Source: Tessaracoccus defluvii
Lineage (GTDB): Bacteria; Actinomycetota; Actinomycetes; Propionibacteriales; Propionibacteriaceae
DNA: 64,000 nt
Direction: 5' to 3'
Assembly (NCBI RefSeq): GCF_014489575.1
Contig: NZ_CP060789.1
Location: forward strand, 2,232,001 to 2,296,000
Positions 44,629 to 55,422 of this stretch are shown one piece after another; position 1 is the first letter of the stretch; every line of letters starts with the position of its first letter. The position numbers were made by a program, and so were the translations under genes. The notes below the pieces were generated by a model. It was not told where the DNA came from. It did not search any database and saw nothing but the letters and a program-made list of their open reading frames with translations.

Positions 44629-47600
44629 TGAGCCCCATTCCCACCCCCCTGATGGACACCGACGGCGGGATGCGCGTCGCCGGCATCCAGGCCCTCGCCG
44701 ACGAGATCGGCACACTGAGCACCGGGGTCATCATCGGACTCGGGGGCAGCGGCATCCAGACCATCTCCAGGCTTCGCTCACGCGTGCAGAGCGTCCGCCC
44801 CGACGCCATCGCCACGGCCTCGCTCGCGTTCCTGGGGATCGACTCGGTGACCACGGAGCGCCAGGTCCCGCCGCTCCCGCCGGGCGTGGGGCTTGAGCCC
44901 TCCGAGTACGTGAACCTCACCGAGAACACCTTCGACGCCCATTCATTCATCCGGCACAACACGCACGACGCCACGCTGTCGTCCTGGTGGGACGACTTCC
45001 GCACCGTCCCCCACGGACCCCAGACCGACGGCATGAAGCAGGACCGCATGCTCGGCCGCCTCGCCTTCTACCGCGACGGGTCCACGCTCTCCTCCCGCAT
45101 CGTGAGCGCCGTCAGCAAGGCGCTGACGCTCAATCGCCACAAGATGCAGCAGGGCTTTGGCGGCGCGGGCACCCCCGCCGGGACCGCCCGGTTCTACATC
45201 GTCAACTCCAGTTGCGGTGGCACCGGCAGCTCCGGCCTGCTGGAGGTGCTCTATGCCATCTGGAGCGCCTGCCGATCCAACGCGATGACGCCCGCCATCA
45301 CCATGTTCACCTACACGCCCGGGGTCTTCGAGCCCGAGATCTCCCGCACCTCGCAGTCGGCGGCCGACGAGCTGTCCAACCTGCGCGCGAACGCCTACGC
45401 GTACTTCCGGGAGCTCGATCACTTCGTGGAGAGGACGGGCGAGTTGTCCACCGCCATCGGGCACGCCCACAACCTGGCCGATCCCGAACTGGCCGACGGA
45501 GATCTGGTGAGGCAGGTGTTCCTCATCGATTCGCTGGTCCCCGGCGCGGGTTACATCCCGGACATCACGGACACCTACGAGATGACCGCCGAGGCGATGT
45601 TCCAGTTCCTCATGACGCCCGCGGGGGACGAGGCGCTCAGGATCAACGCCACCAACTCCCCCGTTCTCGAGGACCGCGACGTGCACCACAAGCGCCGCCT
45701 CTACTGCGGCCTGCTCATCGGGTCGGCCACCTATCCGGGCGACACCATCCGATACCACCTCGGGCACCGGTTCTACGAGTACGTGATCCGGCGCACCCTC
45801 CTGGAGCAGCCGGTCAACCTCACGGAGGTGGTGGCCCAGTCGGGCTCCCGAACCCGCCTGGTGGATCAGCTGCACGAGCTCACCGACGACCTCACGTCCG
45901 TCGAGTTGCCGGAGGGCCTCGACGATGTGCGGCACGTGGCGGAGGGCGCGCCGGAGACCCTCCGCGCCGACCCCGAGGAGGAGATGGTGGCCAACACCGT
46001 GGCCACCATCCGGAGCGGCCTGCACTGGGGCATCACGCAGTATTCCCAGGCCCTGCAGCGCAAGCGCAGGGCCATCGCGGACAGGGCTCCCGATCTGGTC
46101 ATCGAAACCTCCCTCGACGCGGGCAAGGGCGCACCGTTCGTCATCGAGCTGCTGAGCGTGGCCCGGCGGGACCTCGAGCACCGGCTCCGCGAGACCGACG
46201 GCGACCTGGAGGCCACCAGGCGCGAGGCCGAGGAGGGGGAGCCGCGGAGCCAATCCGCCTACGCCGAGTTCACCCGGGTGCGGTCCCGCTGGTTCGCCGC
46301 CGTCCTCTCGCGGAGCACCGAACAGGCCGCGGAACACCTGGGCCAGATGCTGAAGTCCTGGGTGGGCGACGCCATCACGCGCGAGCGGCTGAAGGCGCGG
46401 GCCGAGCTGCTGAGGGACCTCATCGGAACCCTGCGCACGCTCGAGGAGCAGACGATCCGGTCTCAGCGGACGCTGGAGCGGCTCGCCACCCAGGCCTCTT
46501 CGCAGTGGCGCCAGGACAACCTGATCGGCAAGGATCGCAACCCCCTGGCGCTGACCGCGCTGGTCCCGGACGACATCCTGCCCCAGGTGGAGGAGTGCCG
46601 CCTCAACGTCGACGCCTTCACGAAGGTGCAGGGCGTCCTGGAGGCGGCGGATCTCGACGAGGAGCTGAGCCGGTTGATGCACCGCTGGCGCGGGCGCGCG
46701 TCGCTGGCGCTGTTCGGCCTGGGATCACTGCTCGACGACGACCGCAGCGCCAGCCAGCGGACGCTCATGGCGGAGCTCGGCGAACTGGCCGACCTGTACG
46801 TCTTCGAGTCCGGCAAGTCCGTGCCGGCCGACCCCACCGCGCCACCGCCCCAGTTCATCGTGCCCCGCAGCCTGGAGGCGGCGGCCGACGCCGTCGACGG
46901 CGGCAAGAGCCTCGACAAGGCGCTGATCAGCCTCCAGGGGCTCGCGAAGAAGGTGGCGCTCGCCATCGACGAGGCGAAGCTCGGGGCCGGCGTCAACCCG
47001 CCCGCGCCGACCACCACCATCGTCGCCCCCCACGGGTTGCTGCCGAAGGTGACGCGCATGTTCCCCGAGGGGAACGGGCTCCAGGTGGTGGAGGGGGTGG
47101 ACCAGGAAAAGGTGGTGGCCATCAACATGCGGTGGGGTGCCTCGCTGCACTCCGTCAGCCAGGTGTCGGCGTGGGAGGTGGACTACAGGAGGCGGCTGGC
47201 CCGGTTGCCCCACGAGCCCCAGATGAAGCGCTTCCACCTCCACCGCGAGTGGCACAGCCTCGCGGGATACCTCACCGTGTTGGTCCCCGACTACGTCAAC
47301 TACGAGCTGGCCGCAGACGTCTTCGCCCGGCTGGAACTCGCCTCGCGGCTGTTGGACCGAGACGCCGGGCTCGTGGAGGCGGTGTTCCCCGCCGGGCTCC
47401 CCGCTCTCACCGGCTCCCGACCCCTGTGGGTCGAGCGGCACCCGCAGGGGGCCGTCTGGCAGGCGACGGTCTACCGGGCGGACCCCGACCCCACGCGTGG
47501 CTGGCACCTCCAGCGGTCCCTGCCGCTGGGCGACAGTCACGACGACGCTCTGGCAGGCGTGGGCAAGGACATGTCCGTGGCCCAGTACGCCCCGGCCTTC

Positions 47601-47792
47601 ACCGACCAACTCGTCGATGCCGCGGGACTCGATGCGGCCATCACGGTCCTCGCGACGATGATCGCCGACCATGACAAGCTGATCGCCACGTACCCGCGGG
47701 GCAGCTCGGATGCCGAGGCGATCGGGCGGATCCGGCACTCGGCCAACGAGCTGCTCAGGCGATTCGAGCGCAACCGGATCCAGTTCAGGTAG
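44628..47792 (+). CDS. Tubulin-like GTPase (Tubulin_2 type)
   Basis: 1,054 residues. The nucleotide-binding elements of the tubulin/FtsZ fold are present: GVIIGLGGSGIQTISRL near the N-terminus and the T4-type loop SSCGGTGSSGLLE near residue 200. The C-terminal 600 residues are mainly helical with coiled-coil parts (LRDLIGTLRTLEEQTIRSQR) and have no counterpart in FtsZ. Length and loop fit the large prokaryotic tubulin-like family found beside vWA proteins. The start overlaps the vWA stop (TGATG). It may form filaments or scaffolds at the membrane. Confidence 0.8.
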   Translation: MSPIPTPLMDTDGGMRVAGIQALADEIGTLSTGVIIGLGGSGIQTISRLRSRVQSVRPDAIATASLAFLGIDSVTTERQVPPLPPGVGLEPSEYVNLTENTFDAHSFIRHNTHDATLSSWWDDFRTVPHGPQTDGMKQDRMLGRLAFYRDGSTLSSRIVSAVSKALTLNRHKMQQGFGGAGTPAGTARFYIVNSSCGGTGSSGLLEVLYAIWSACRSNAMTPAITMFTYTPGVFEPEISRTSQSAADELSNLRANAYAYFRELDHFVERTGELSTAIGHAHNLADPELADGDLVRQVFLIDSLVPGAGYIPDITDTYEMTAEAMFQFLMTPAGDEALRINATNSPVLEDRDVHHKRRLYCGLLIGSATYPGDTIRYHLGHRFYEYVIRRTLLEQPVNLTEVVAQSGSRTRLVDQLHELTDDLTSVELPEGLDDVRHVAEGAPETLRADPEEEMVANTVATIRSGLHWGITQYSQALQRKRRAIADRAPDLVIETSLDAGKGAPFVIELLSVARRDLEHRLRETDGDLEATRREAEEGEPRSQSAYAEFTRVRSRWFAAVLSRSTEQAAEHLGQMLKSWVGDAITRERLKARAELLRDLIGTLRTLEEQTIRSQRTLERLATQASSQWRQDNLIGKDRNPLALTALVPDDILPQVEECRLNVDAFTKVQGVLEAADLDEELSRLMHRWRGRASLALFGLGSLLDDDRSASQRTLMAELGELADLYVFESGKSVPADPTAPPPQFIVPRSLEAAADAVDGGKSLDKALISLQGLAKKVALAIDEAKLGAGVNPPAPTTTIVAPHGLLPKVTRMFPEGNGLQVVEGVDQEKVVAINMRWGASLHSVSQVSAWEVDYRRRLARLPHEPQMKRFHLHREWHSLAGYLTVLVPDYVNYELAADVFARLELASRLLDRDAGLVEAVFPAGLPALTGSRPLWVERHPQGAVWQATVYRADPDPTRGWHLQRSLPLGDSHDDALAGVGKDMSVAQYAPAFTDQLVDAAGLDAAITVLATMIADHDKLIATYPRGSSDAEAIGRIRHSANELLRRFERNRIQFR

Positions 47793-47803
47793 GCCCCGGC
47801 ACG

Positions 47804-49811
47804 ATGTCAGACAGCGCCATCCTCATCGGGCACGGCCAGGCGGGACTGGCTGTGGCGCGGCGCGCCGCGGCGCTGGCAGGCCACTCGGACAGGGTGCAGG
47901 CGTGCGAGCCCTCGGACTTCCTCGCCACCTTGGAGCGGCGGGCCGGCCAGGTGCCGGGCAACACGGCCATCAGAACTGTGCACGTCGTCCAGACCGACGG
48001 CGAGGAGGACATGCGGGCCGCGCTGGCCTTCCTGCCGGAGGTGGCCCGCATCGACACCACCATCGCCGTCCATGTCGATCAGTGGATCATCGCCATGGTG
48101 GGCCAGCGGTGGGATGACGCTGAACTGGACATCCTGACCGGTGCCGACCCGGGGCGACCCCCCTACTCCCTGCTGGTGGTCAGCCGCTCCAACGAGGCTC
48201 GGGCGCTGCTCCCCCCCGAGGCGGAGTTGGCCATGGCCGGCGATCTGGCGCACGCGCTGACCTCCGGACCCCTGAGGCAGGCGCTGGTCGCGGGCAGGGG
48301 AGGGTCCAGGTGGGGGCAGGTGCGGCAGCCGCGTACTACCGTCGCGAGCCCATCCTCGCCGGCATCCTCGCCTTCCATGCCAGGCGCTCCCTGCTGGATC
48401 CGATCCTCGAGCCGTGGCCCTCGGAGGGCCGCTACGCGCAGCAGGCCGACGGGTGGCTCGACGCCGTGTCCGGCGGCGTCGAGGCGCTCGGCGCCGAGCT
48501 CGCCAGGGGTATCAACGGGCCCAGGCCGCGGGACCTGGTGGCCGTCGATCCCCACACGGGCACGGCCACCCCTCCTGAGCTGTTGGTGGACACCCTGCAA
48601 ACCTACATCGACCTGACCGTCAACGACCGCCTGGCCCGCGCCACGCGCAGCGTCGACGAGGTGGCGGCCCGCCAGCGCGCCCGGCTCCGGGAGCAGCTGT
48701 TCACCTCGACGATGGAGGTTCTCCACGAATCCCAGAACCTCGGGGCCACCACCGAGTTCCTCGAGTACCTCTCCACGGCGCTCGGCCGGGAAGCAGGTGC
48801 GGTGTGGGCAGCCTCCAGCGCCGTGGGCCCCGAGTTCGATCCGCCGCCCCTGCTCAAGGAAATCGGGGAAGCCGTCGCCGGTCTCCCCCATGGGCCGTCG
48901 GGTGCCACACGGGCCGCGGGCATGGCGGGCATCGGCCTGGGGGTGGGCGTGGTGCTCGGCGGCTTCGTCGCGCCTCTGGTCGCCCTCGGGGTGGGAGCCG
49001 CGGCCGCGTTGACCGGGGCAGGTGGGGTGCTCCTGGGCGTCTGGATGAAGCGACGGGCTCTGGACGGCGCCAGGCGACGGCTGCTGGATCAGCTGCAGCA
49101 GCACGTCTGGTTCCGGGTGGAGCAGCACATCACCGATCAGCTGTGGGGCCTGCTGGCCTACCTGGTCCGGCTCGTCGGACGCCCCGACGACCTGGAGTCC
49201 GGCTGCCTCGGCGGGGTGGCCAAGATGCGGGCCAGCTCGCAGGACTACCTGCAGCACCTCGAGCGGGTCATCGCGGAGCGCTTCCACGAGGAGCTGACTC
49301 CCACCGAGTTCAGCATCTTCCTCCCAAGGCCTGAGGACTCACCCACCGAGGCGCTGGCCGCGAGGTACGGGCTGCCGCCCGAGTTCGACGTGACCAGGGC
49401 CCTGCTCGCCGGAATCACCGACGGCATGGACCGACCCGGGGGGTTCGTGCCGGAGGAAGCCTTCGCGCGGTTCTACACGGCAGGCGGCGCCAACCCACCC
49501 AGCGGGCTCTGGAACAACCTTTCCGAACTGCTCGCCGACTCGCCCGGGGCCTTGGCGGCCGTGGGGGGCTCCTGTCGCAGGGGACCGCCCCCCTCGCCCA
49601 CCCCCAAGAGGACGTCCCGCAGGACAAGGTCTCCCGGTTCGCGTACCTCAGCCGCAATCTTCCGGAGGACACCGCAGCCTCCCTGCTGGCGTACGCCGAT
49701 GCGACGGGTTCCTCTCGCGGCGACGACCCGGACGCCATCACCTGGGTGTCGGTGCGCAGGATCCAGGACGTGCGCACCACGGACGCAGGGGGTTCCCGTG
49801 ACCACGACTGA
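47804..49811 (+). CDS. Partner of the tubulin-like protein, with two apparent frameshifts
   Basis: About 669 residues if two lost bases are restored. It opens with a Rossmann-like strand-loop-helix (AILIGHGQAGLAVARRAAAL). A hydrophobic glycine-rich segment (GLGVGVVLGGFVAPLVALGV) near residue 380 could be a hairpin in the membrane. A helical region follows. The frame breaks at about 48313-48318 (GGTGGGGG) and about 49573-49578 (GTGGGGGGC); one G at each restores long conserved-looking reading. The first break could instead mark a separate gene, since GGAGGG lies before a GTG at 48310. The stop TGA at 49809 overlaps the next gene by 14 bases. Confidence 0.52.
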
Positions 49812-50971
49812 CCCCTCCCCGGCACCCCGGCCGACGGTGGTCCGCCCGACGTGCGGCCACCAGAGGCGCCGTCGCTGCAGAACCCGCTGGCCCCGCTCAT
49901 CGCTGGGTGCGCGATCGCGCCGCTCTTCCTGGGTTGGCAGTGGGTCACGGAGTACGTGCCGTGGTGGGCACTGTGGGTGGCGGCCGCGGCCGTGTGGGCC
50001 TGGGCCTTCGCCTCGACCGCTCGGCTGGATCGCCCCTTGGCCAGCCGCCACCGCGACTGGTTCGAGGCCGCGGCAGACAACACGGGCATGTACGGCTGGT
50101 CGGTCTTCGGCGCGCTCGCAGGCCTGGCGATGGTGATCGGCCTGCTGATCATGGGCCGTTGGGAGGGACTGCCCATGCCCGCAGCGCTGACCGCCGGTTT
50201 CATCCGACTCCTGGCCCGCGGTCCGGCAGAACGCTCCTCACACCGCCTGGCCGAGATCGACGTGTCCCAGTGGGACGAGCCCGGGGACGAGGACGACCCG
50301 GATCTCGAGCCGCGGGACTTCAGCTGGACGGTGCGGGCGTTGAGCCTCACCAACGACCACCAGGCCACGGTGCGCATCAGCAGGTCCGCCTATCAACGCA
50401 TGCGGCAGCTCAACCCGTTCACGCTGGGCGAGTGCCCCCAGGGGAGACCATCGGACGTTGGGTGACGGAGGGCCATACGGTTGACGTCGACCGCGCGGCC
50501 CAGGCCCTCTCGCAGATCTCGGAGGAGCACGGCTACTCGTCCTTCGCGGAGATGTCCAGCGTCCTGGCATTCGCGCAGACAACCAGCTATCAGTCCGACG
50601 AGGACACCCGGGGACAACCCGAGTTCTGGCAGTACCCGGTGGAAACGCTGTACGACCGTACGGGCGACTGCGAAGACAGCACCATCCTGACCGCGGCCCT
50701 GCTCCGGCGGCTCGGCCACGGTGTGGTGATACTCCTCATGCCCGATCACGCGGCCATCGGCGTGGCCGCGCCACCCGGCATCCAGGGAGACTTCGTGACG
50801 TGGAACGGGACCCGCTACTTCTATGCTGAGACAACCGCCGAAGGTTGGCGGATCGGAGACATGCCGGCGCGGTACACGAGCGCCGACGCGGAGGTTGTGC
50901 CCATCCCGGCGCGGTCAGCGGAACTCGGAGGAGGGCTGTTCGACGGCGACGGAGACCACGGCGGCAGGTGA
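49798..50971 (+). CDS. Transglutaminase-like membrane protein, with two apparent frameshifts
   Basis: About 391 residues after restoring two bases. The N-terminal part has three hydrophobic segments (LIAGCAIAPLFLGWQWV, WALWVAAAAVWAWAFA, GALAGLAMVIGLLI). The C-terminal half contains a transglutaminase-like core: YDRTGDCEDSTILTAALL (nucleophile cysteine) and MPDHAAIGVA (histidine). The frame breaks at about 49812-49820 (CCTCCCC) and about 50431-50436 (TGCCCCCAGG); one C at each restores continuity. GTG 49798 has AGGGGG upstream. It ends the long plus-strand run just before the CRISPR leader. A membrane cysteine peptidase is the likeliest role. Confidence 0.6.
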
Positions 50972-51139
50972 GGGGGGTGTAACCAGGATGTGGGAGAGGG
51001 GCCTCAGGTGTGCAGGGGGTCTGACAAGGCCGAACACCGCCCAGCGGCGCTCCACTGGCCCCGCCGACCGTCGATGCCCAGAGCAGGTGTGCAAACGGCT
51101 CACGTACCCCCTTGTCACGACGGCGTGTCGGAGGGTAGG
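50972..51139 (+). promoter_or_regulatory. CRISPR leader
   Basis: 168 bases between the transglutaminase-like gene and the first repeat. The polarity of the repeats (tag at the right end, decay at the right end) places the leader and promoter here. It is not AT-rich, consistent with the genome. No clear promoter boxes were recognised. Confidence 0.6.
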
Positions 51140-53139
51140 GTCGGAACCGACTACCGCGAATGCAGCGGATTGAAACGAACCCGACGTCGAGCCCCGCCTC
51201 GTTGGCTGTGCTGTCGGAACCGACTACCGCGAATGCAGCGGATTGAAACATGCCCGTTACGGCACAAGGTCGAGAAGGTATCGTCGGAACCGACTACCGC
51301 GAATGCAGCGGATTGAAACCAGGATCACAGCGTCAGCGCGGTAGCCCAGCTTGTGGGTCGGAACCGACTACCGCGAATGCAGCGGATTGAAACTGTATAT
51401 CCGAAATCCACGGGCTCCGATACTTAGTGGTCGGAACCGACTACCGCGAATGCAGCGGATTGAAACGTGACCTGTTGGTCGCCGTCGAGGACCTCGGCGA
51501 TGATGTCGGAACCGACTACCGCGAATGCAGCGGATTGAAACTGGCCTGAACGGCCTGCTGCGGGGTGATCGTCGGCTGGTCGGAACCGACTACCGCGAAT
51601 GCAGCGGATTGAAACCAAAGACTCGTACCGCCTCCCCGTAGATTGCAGACAGTCGGAACCGACTACCGCGAATGCAGCGGATTGAAACCGCCAAGCGGCA
51701 CGCAAGACGACAAAATTGTCGGAACCGACTACCGCGAATGCAGCGGATTGAAACCTACCCCACCGAGACTGACTCACGTCCGCTTGAAGGGTGGTCGGAA
51801 CCGACTACCGCGAATGCAGCGGATTGAAACTACATCCTCTCGTCGGACAACTTCACCCAGGAGTCGGAACCGACTACCGCGAATGCAGCGGATTGAAACT
51901 AGTCCTGCCAAGGCGGTCAGCGTAATGGCGGACGTCGGAACCGACTACCGCGAATGCAGCGGATTGAAACCGAACAGCTCCACCCTCTCCTCCGGCTCAG
52001 GGAGTCGGAACCGACTACCGCGAATGCAGCGGATTGAAACAGGCCGGCATCCCGTGGACTGTCATTTGAGCAGCCCGGTCGGAACCGACTACCGCGAATG
52101 CAGCGGATTGAAACAAGTGACCAGGTGGTCCAGCGAGCATGCGAGGCCTGTCGGAACCGACTACCGCGAATGCAGCGGATTGAAACCTAGCACGTCGGCA
52201 GGAGTGGAGCACTGGGGGTCGGAACCGACTACCGCGAATGCAGCGGATTGAAACCCATCCGACATCGATGAGACTGCAGGTAGTGCTGAAGGTCGGAACC
52301 GACTACCGCGAATACAGCGGATTGAAACGCGTCCGGCTTTGCCGTAGGTCAGGTTCAATTCGGACCCGTCGGAACCGACTACCGCGAATGCAGCGGATTG
52401 AAACCCCGGCGGGCGTGTAGACGTCGACTCGGATGGACGTGCTGGTCGGAACCGACTACCGCGAATGCAGCGGATTGAAACGGTAGCGGGGGTAACCCTC
52501 GACCTCGACGGTCGTCGGAACCGACTACCGCGAATGCAGCGGATTGAAACCAGCGGATACCCTTCAGGATCTGTGCGTTGGCCATGGGTCGGAACCGACT
52601 ACCGCGAATGCAGCGGATTGAAACGCTTGCGCAGTGCCTCCTCAGCCTGCCGGCCGGTGTCGGAACCGACTACCGCGAATGCAGCGGATTGAAACGAATT
52701 CAGCCTGACGGCGGTCGGATGAGAGCTATCGGAACCGACTACCGCGAATGCAGCGGATTGAAACCGGTAGCGCTTGCAGCTCACGCGGGTGTTGACCGCG
52801 ATGAGGTCGGAACCGACTACCGCGAATGCAGCGGATTGAAACTTGGGCTCGTTGGCGAGGCGGCCGATGAGGGTTCCGGTGGTCGGAACCGACTACCACG
52901 AATGCAGCGGATTGAAACGGTCGGGTCTTCTCCAGGAGTGACGCTTAGTCGTCGGAACCGACTACCGCGAATGCAGCGGATTGAAACGATCGGGGCGAAA
53001 TTGAACAGCCGAAACAGCACAGCTGCGGTCGGAACCGACTACCGCGAAAACGCGGACTGGAACACAACACTCACGTTGTTGCCTTCCATGTCAAAGAACC
53101 ACGTCGAGAACGAATACTGCGATAACAGCGGGTTGGCGC
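51140..53139 (+). CRISPR. CRISPR array: 26 good 37-nt repeats plus two decayed repeats
   Basis: Repeats start at 51140, 51213, 51283, 51357, 51430, 51505, 51579, 51652, 51718, 51794, 51863, 51934, 52004, 52078, 52150, 52218, 52292, 52368, 52445, 52514, 52588, 52659, 52728, 52806, 52882 and 52951. Each begins GTCGGAACCGAC, a short palindrome, and ends GCAGCGGATTGAAAC; the ATTGAAAC end is the usual crRNA 5' tag of type III. Single changes occur in the repeats at 52292, 52728 and 52882. The unit at 53028 is degenerate after its 21st base, and 53103-53139 matches only 25 of 37 positions. Spacers vary from 29 to 41 nt. No spacer repeats another that I noticed. Confidence 0.97.
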
Positions 53140-53214
53140 TCACCGCCAGGCGCCACTTCGAATCGACGCGACAAGTGGGCATCTGTGTCAATGCAGAGAG
53201 GGGAGGTGGCCGAA

Positions 53215-55076
53215 ATGGGACTGGAGACATTCAGCTTCGACGCATTGTCTCGCGCCTGGGAGGAGGTGCAGGAGAACGACGCCGAGGACGGTGTCATGAG
53301 CGCCGGTGTCGAGCGCTTCGGGCGCGACGCGGAGGATCGACTCAAGGAGCTTCAGGAGTTGCTGGTCACAGGGGCCTATGTCCCCCGCGACCTTGCCGAA
53401 GTCCGAATTCCGAAGTCCGGCGGTGAGCGGGTCCTCAACATCCCCGCTGTGCAGGACCGCGTCGTGGAACGCTGCATTCTCGACGCAGTCACTCCCCTCG
53501 TCGATCCCCACCTGGGCTCAGCCTCGTACGCCTACCGTCCGGGCCTCGGAGTGGCCGACGCCATCGGCGCCGTCGTGGCGCTGCGTGAGGAGGGCTTGGC
53601 GTGGGTCTTGCGCACGGACGTCGACGACTGCTTCCCCAGCATCCGGGTTCCACTGGCCCGGCGTCTCCTGGCCGCAATCGTCGACGACGAGCCGCTCATG
53701 GAGATCGTCGACGCCCTCCTCGGGCGCATGACAGTCGTCCCGAAGCGCGGTCGCCGGCCCTTCCCCGGCCTTCCTCAAGGGGCCCCGCTCTCACCCTTGC
53801 TCGCCAACCTGGTGCTGGTGAGCCTCGACACGCGGCTCCAGGAAGCAGGGTTCCCCGTAGTGCGCTACGCCGACGACCTCGTCTAGCGGCCGCAGCGCGC
53901 GAGGAGGCCTGGGAGGCCGCCCGGATAGCCAGCAGAGCCGCCCACGAGATTGGAGTCACCATGGGCGCGGACAAGACAGACGTGATGTCCTTCGACGAGG
54001 GCTTCGCCTTCCTGGGGGAGGACTTCGGGCCAAGGTACCCACCGATGCTGGAGGGGGCCCGCTCGCCCGAGCCCGACAAGAAGCTGCTCTATGTCGCTCG
54101 GCAGGGGTGCAGAGTCGCCGTAAGGCGAGGGCGCGTGATCGTCGAGCACGACGAGGCCGAGTTGCTGTCCGTGCCCACCTCACAGGTCGGGCGCCTGGTG
54201 TGCTTCGGCTCAGTGGGAATCACCGCCGGATGCCGCACGTGGGCGCTGAGCCAGGACGTCAGCGTGACCCTCGCCTCCCGACGCGGCAACTTCCTCGGCT
54301 CCATCGTCAACGACTCGTGGCCCGCCCGAAGCTCCCGCGTCCGCGCCCAGCTCGCCTTCGAGGGCACCGACGCCGAGATCGCGGCGGCGCGCGCCATCGT
54401 CGACTCCAAGCTGGGGCACCAGATCACCGTGCTCCGGAGGTTCGGGCGCCGGCAGCACGCCGACGAGGTTGCCGAAGCCGTCCACCAGATCCAGGGGATG
54501 CGTCGGATGCTGCCCGAGGCCGCCACCCGCGACGAGGTGATGGGCCTTGAAGGCGCGGCCGCCGCCTCCTACTGGCCCTGCGTGGGGCTCCTGATGCCCG
54601 AGGAACTCCGGTTTTCATTCAGATCCCGCCAGCCGCCCGCCGACATCCCCAACGCCGCGTTCTCGTTCCTCTACACGCTCCTCCTCGGCGAGTGCGTCAC
54701 CGCCATCCACGCCGCCGGTCTCGATGCCGGCATTGGAGTGCTGCACAGCACCGAGGACCGCAGGCCCAGCCTCGCCCTGGACCTCATGGAGGAGTTCCGC
54801 CCGCTCGTCGTCGACCAGACCGTCGTGGCCGCCGCCAGGCGTGGGGCCCTCACCGCCGGCCACGGCCAAGCGCCCCCAGGCAAGAGCGGGGTCTGGTTGA
54901 CGGCCGCCGGTCGGGAGGCGGTCATCGACGCCTACGAGACCCGCATGCTACAGACCACCAAGGGGGCGCTGGCCGGGTTCGCCGGCTCCTGGCGGCGGCA
55001 CGTGTACCGGCAGGCCCAGCGTCTCCGGCGCACCATCGAGTATCGGGAACCCTGGACGGGGCTGTCATGGCGGTAA
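53215..55076 (+). CDS. cas1: Reverse transcriptase-Cas1 fusion (one apparent frameshift)
   Basis: Spacer integrase fused to a reverse transcriptase, about 620 residues. The N-terminal 260 residues carry RT motifs: LRTDVDDCFPSI, LPQGAPLSPLLANL and RYADDLV with YADD at 218-221. The C-terminal 330 residues are Cas1: LEGAAAASYW with the catalytic glutamate, then GVLHSTEDRRPSLALDLMEEF with the catalytic histidine and acidic residue. A TAG follows directly after YADDLV at 53884; adding one base there gives DDLVLAAAAREEAW and an uninterrupted fusion. ATG 53215 has GGGAGG upstream; earlier in-frame starts lack this. RT-Cas1 proteins of type III systems can acquire spacers from RNA. Confidence 0.88.
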
Positions 55077-55351
55077 CCCACGTGGCGGCGTACGACGTGT
55101 CCGAGGATCAGCGGCGAGCTCGGCTGGCCGCGCTCCTGCAGGCGTACGGGGACCGCATCCAGAAGTCGGTGTTCCTCATCAGCGCAGACGCCGAGGCCCT
55201 GGCCGCGATCGCGGCGAAGGGTGCGGGGATCATCGACGAGCAGACGGACTCCTTGTGGATCATGCGCCAGTGCGCGTCCTGTTGGGACGTGGTCGAGCAG
55301 GTGGGGCAGGCGTCGCCGCCGTCCCTGACGAGATACTGGGCCGTCATGTAG
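55067..55351 (+). CDS. cas2: Cas2
   Basis: 94 residues, usual Cas2 length. It begins with the strand THVAAYDVSEDQRRARL, including the conserved aspartate, and continues with RIQKSVFLI and a second strand set ending DSLWIMRQC. It overlaps the end of RT-Cas1 by ten bases. It forms the adaptation complex with Cas1. A single adaptation pair is present in this window although there are two effector modules. Confidence 0.9.
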   Translation: MAVTHVAAYDVSEDQRRARLAALLQAYGDRIQKSVFLISADAEALAAIAAKGAGIIDEQTDSLWIMRQCASCWDVVEQVGQASPPSLTRYWAVM

Positions 55352-55422
55352 CTTCGCCGAGGCCCTGTGGACCACGGCGCGTGCCCGGACCAGCGGTACC
55401 GGCGGCAGCGTCCCACCTTTCC

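Noticed and set aside
44943..46682. Long antisense reading frame opposite the tubulin-like gene
   Set aside because: High GC leaves long empty frames on the opposite strand. It has no ribosome site, no motif, and lies fully inside a well-supported gene.
51140..53064. Self-targeting spacers matching genes in the window
   Set aside because: I saw no clear match by eye, but a 30-40 nt search with mismatches on both strands was not possible, so no claim is made.
51140..53139. Open reading frames through the CRISPR array giving repeated GTDYRECSGL-type peptides
   Set aside because: They are the translated repeat units of a clear CRISPR array, not a repeat protein.
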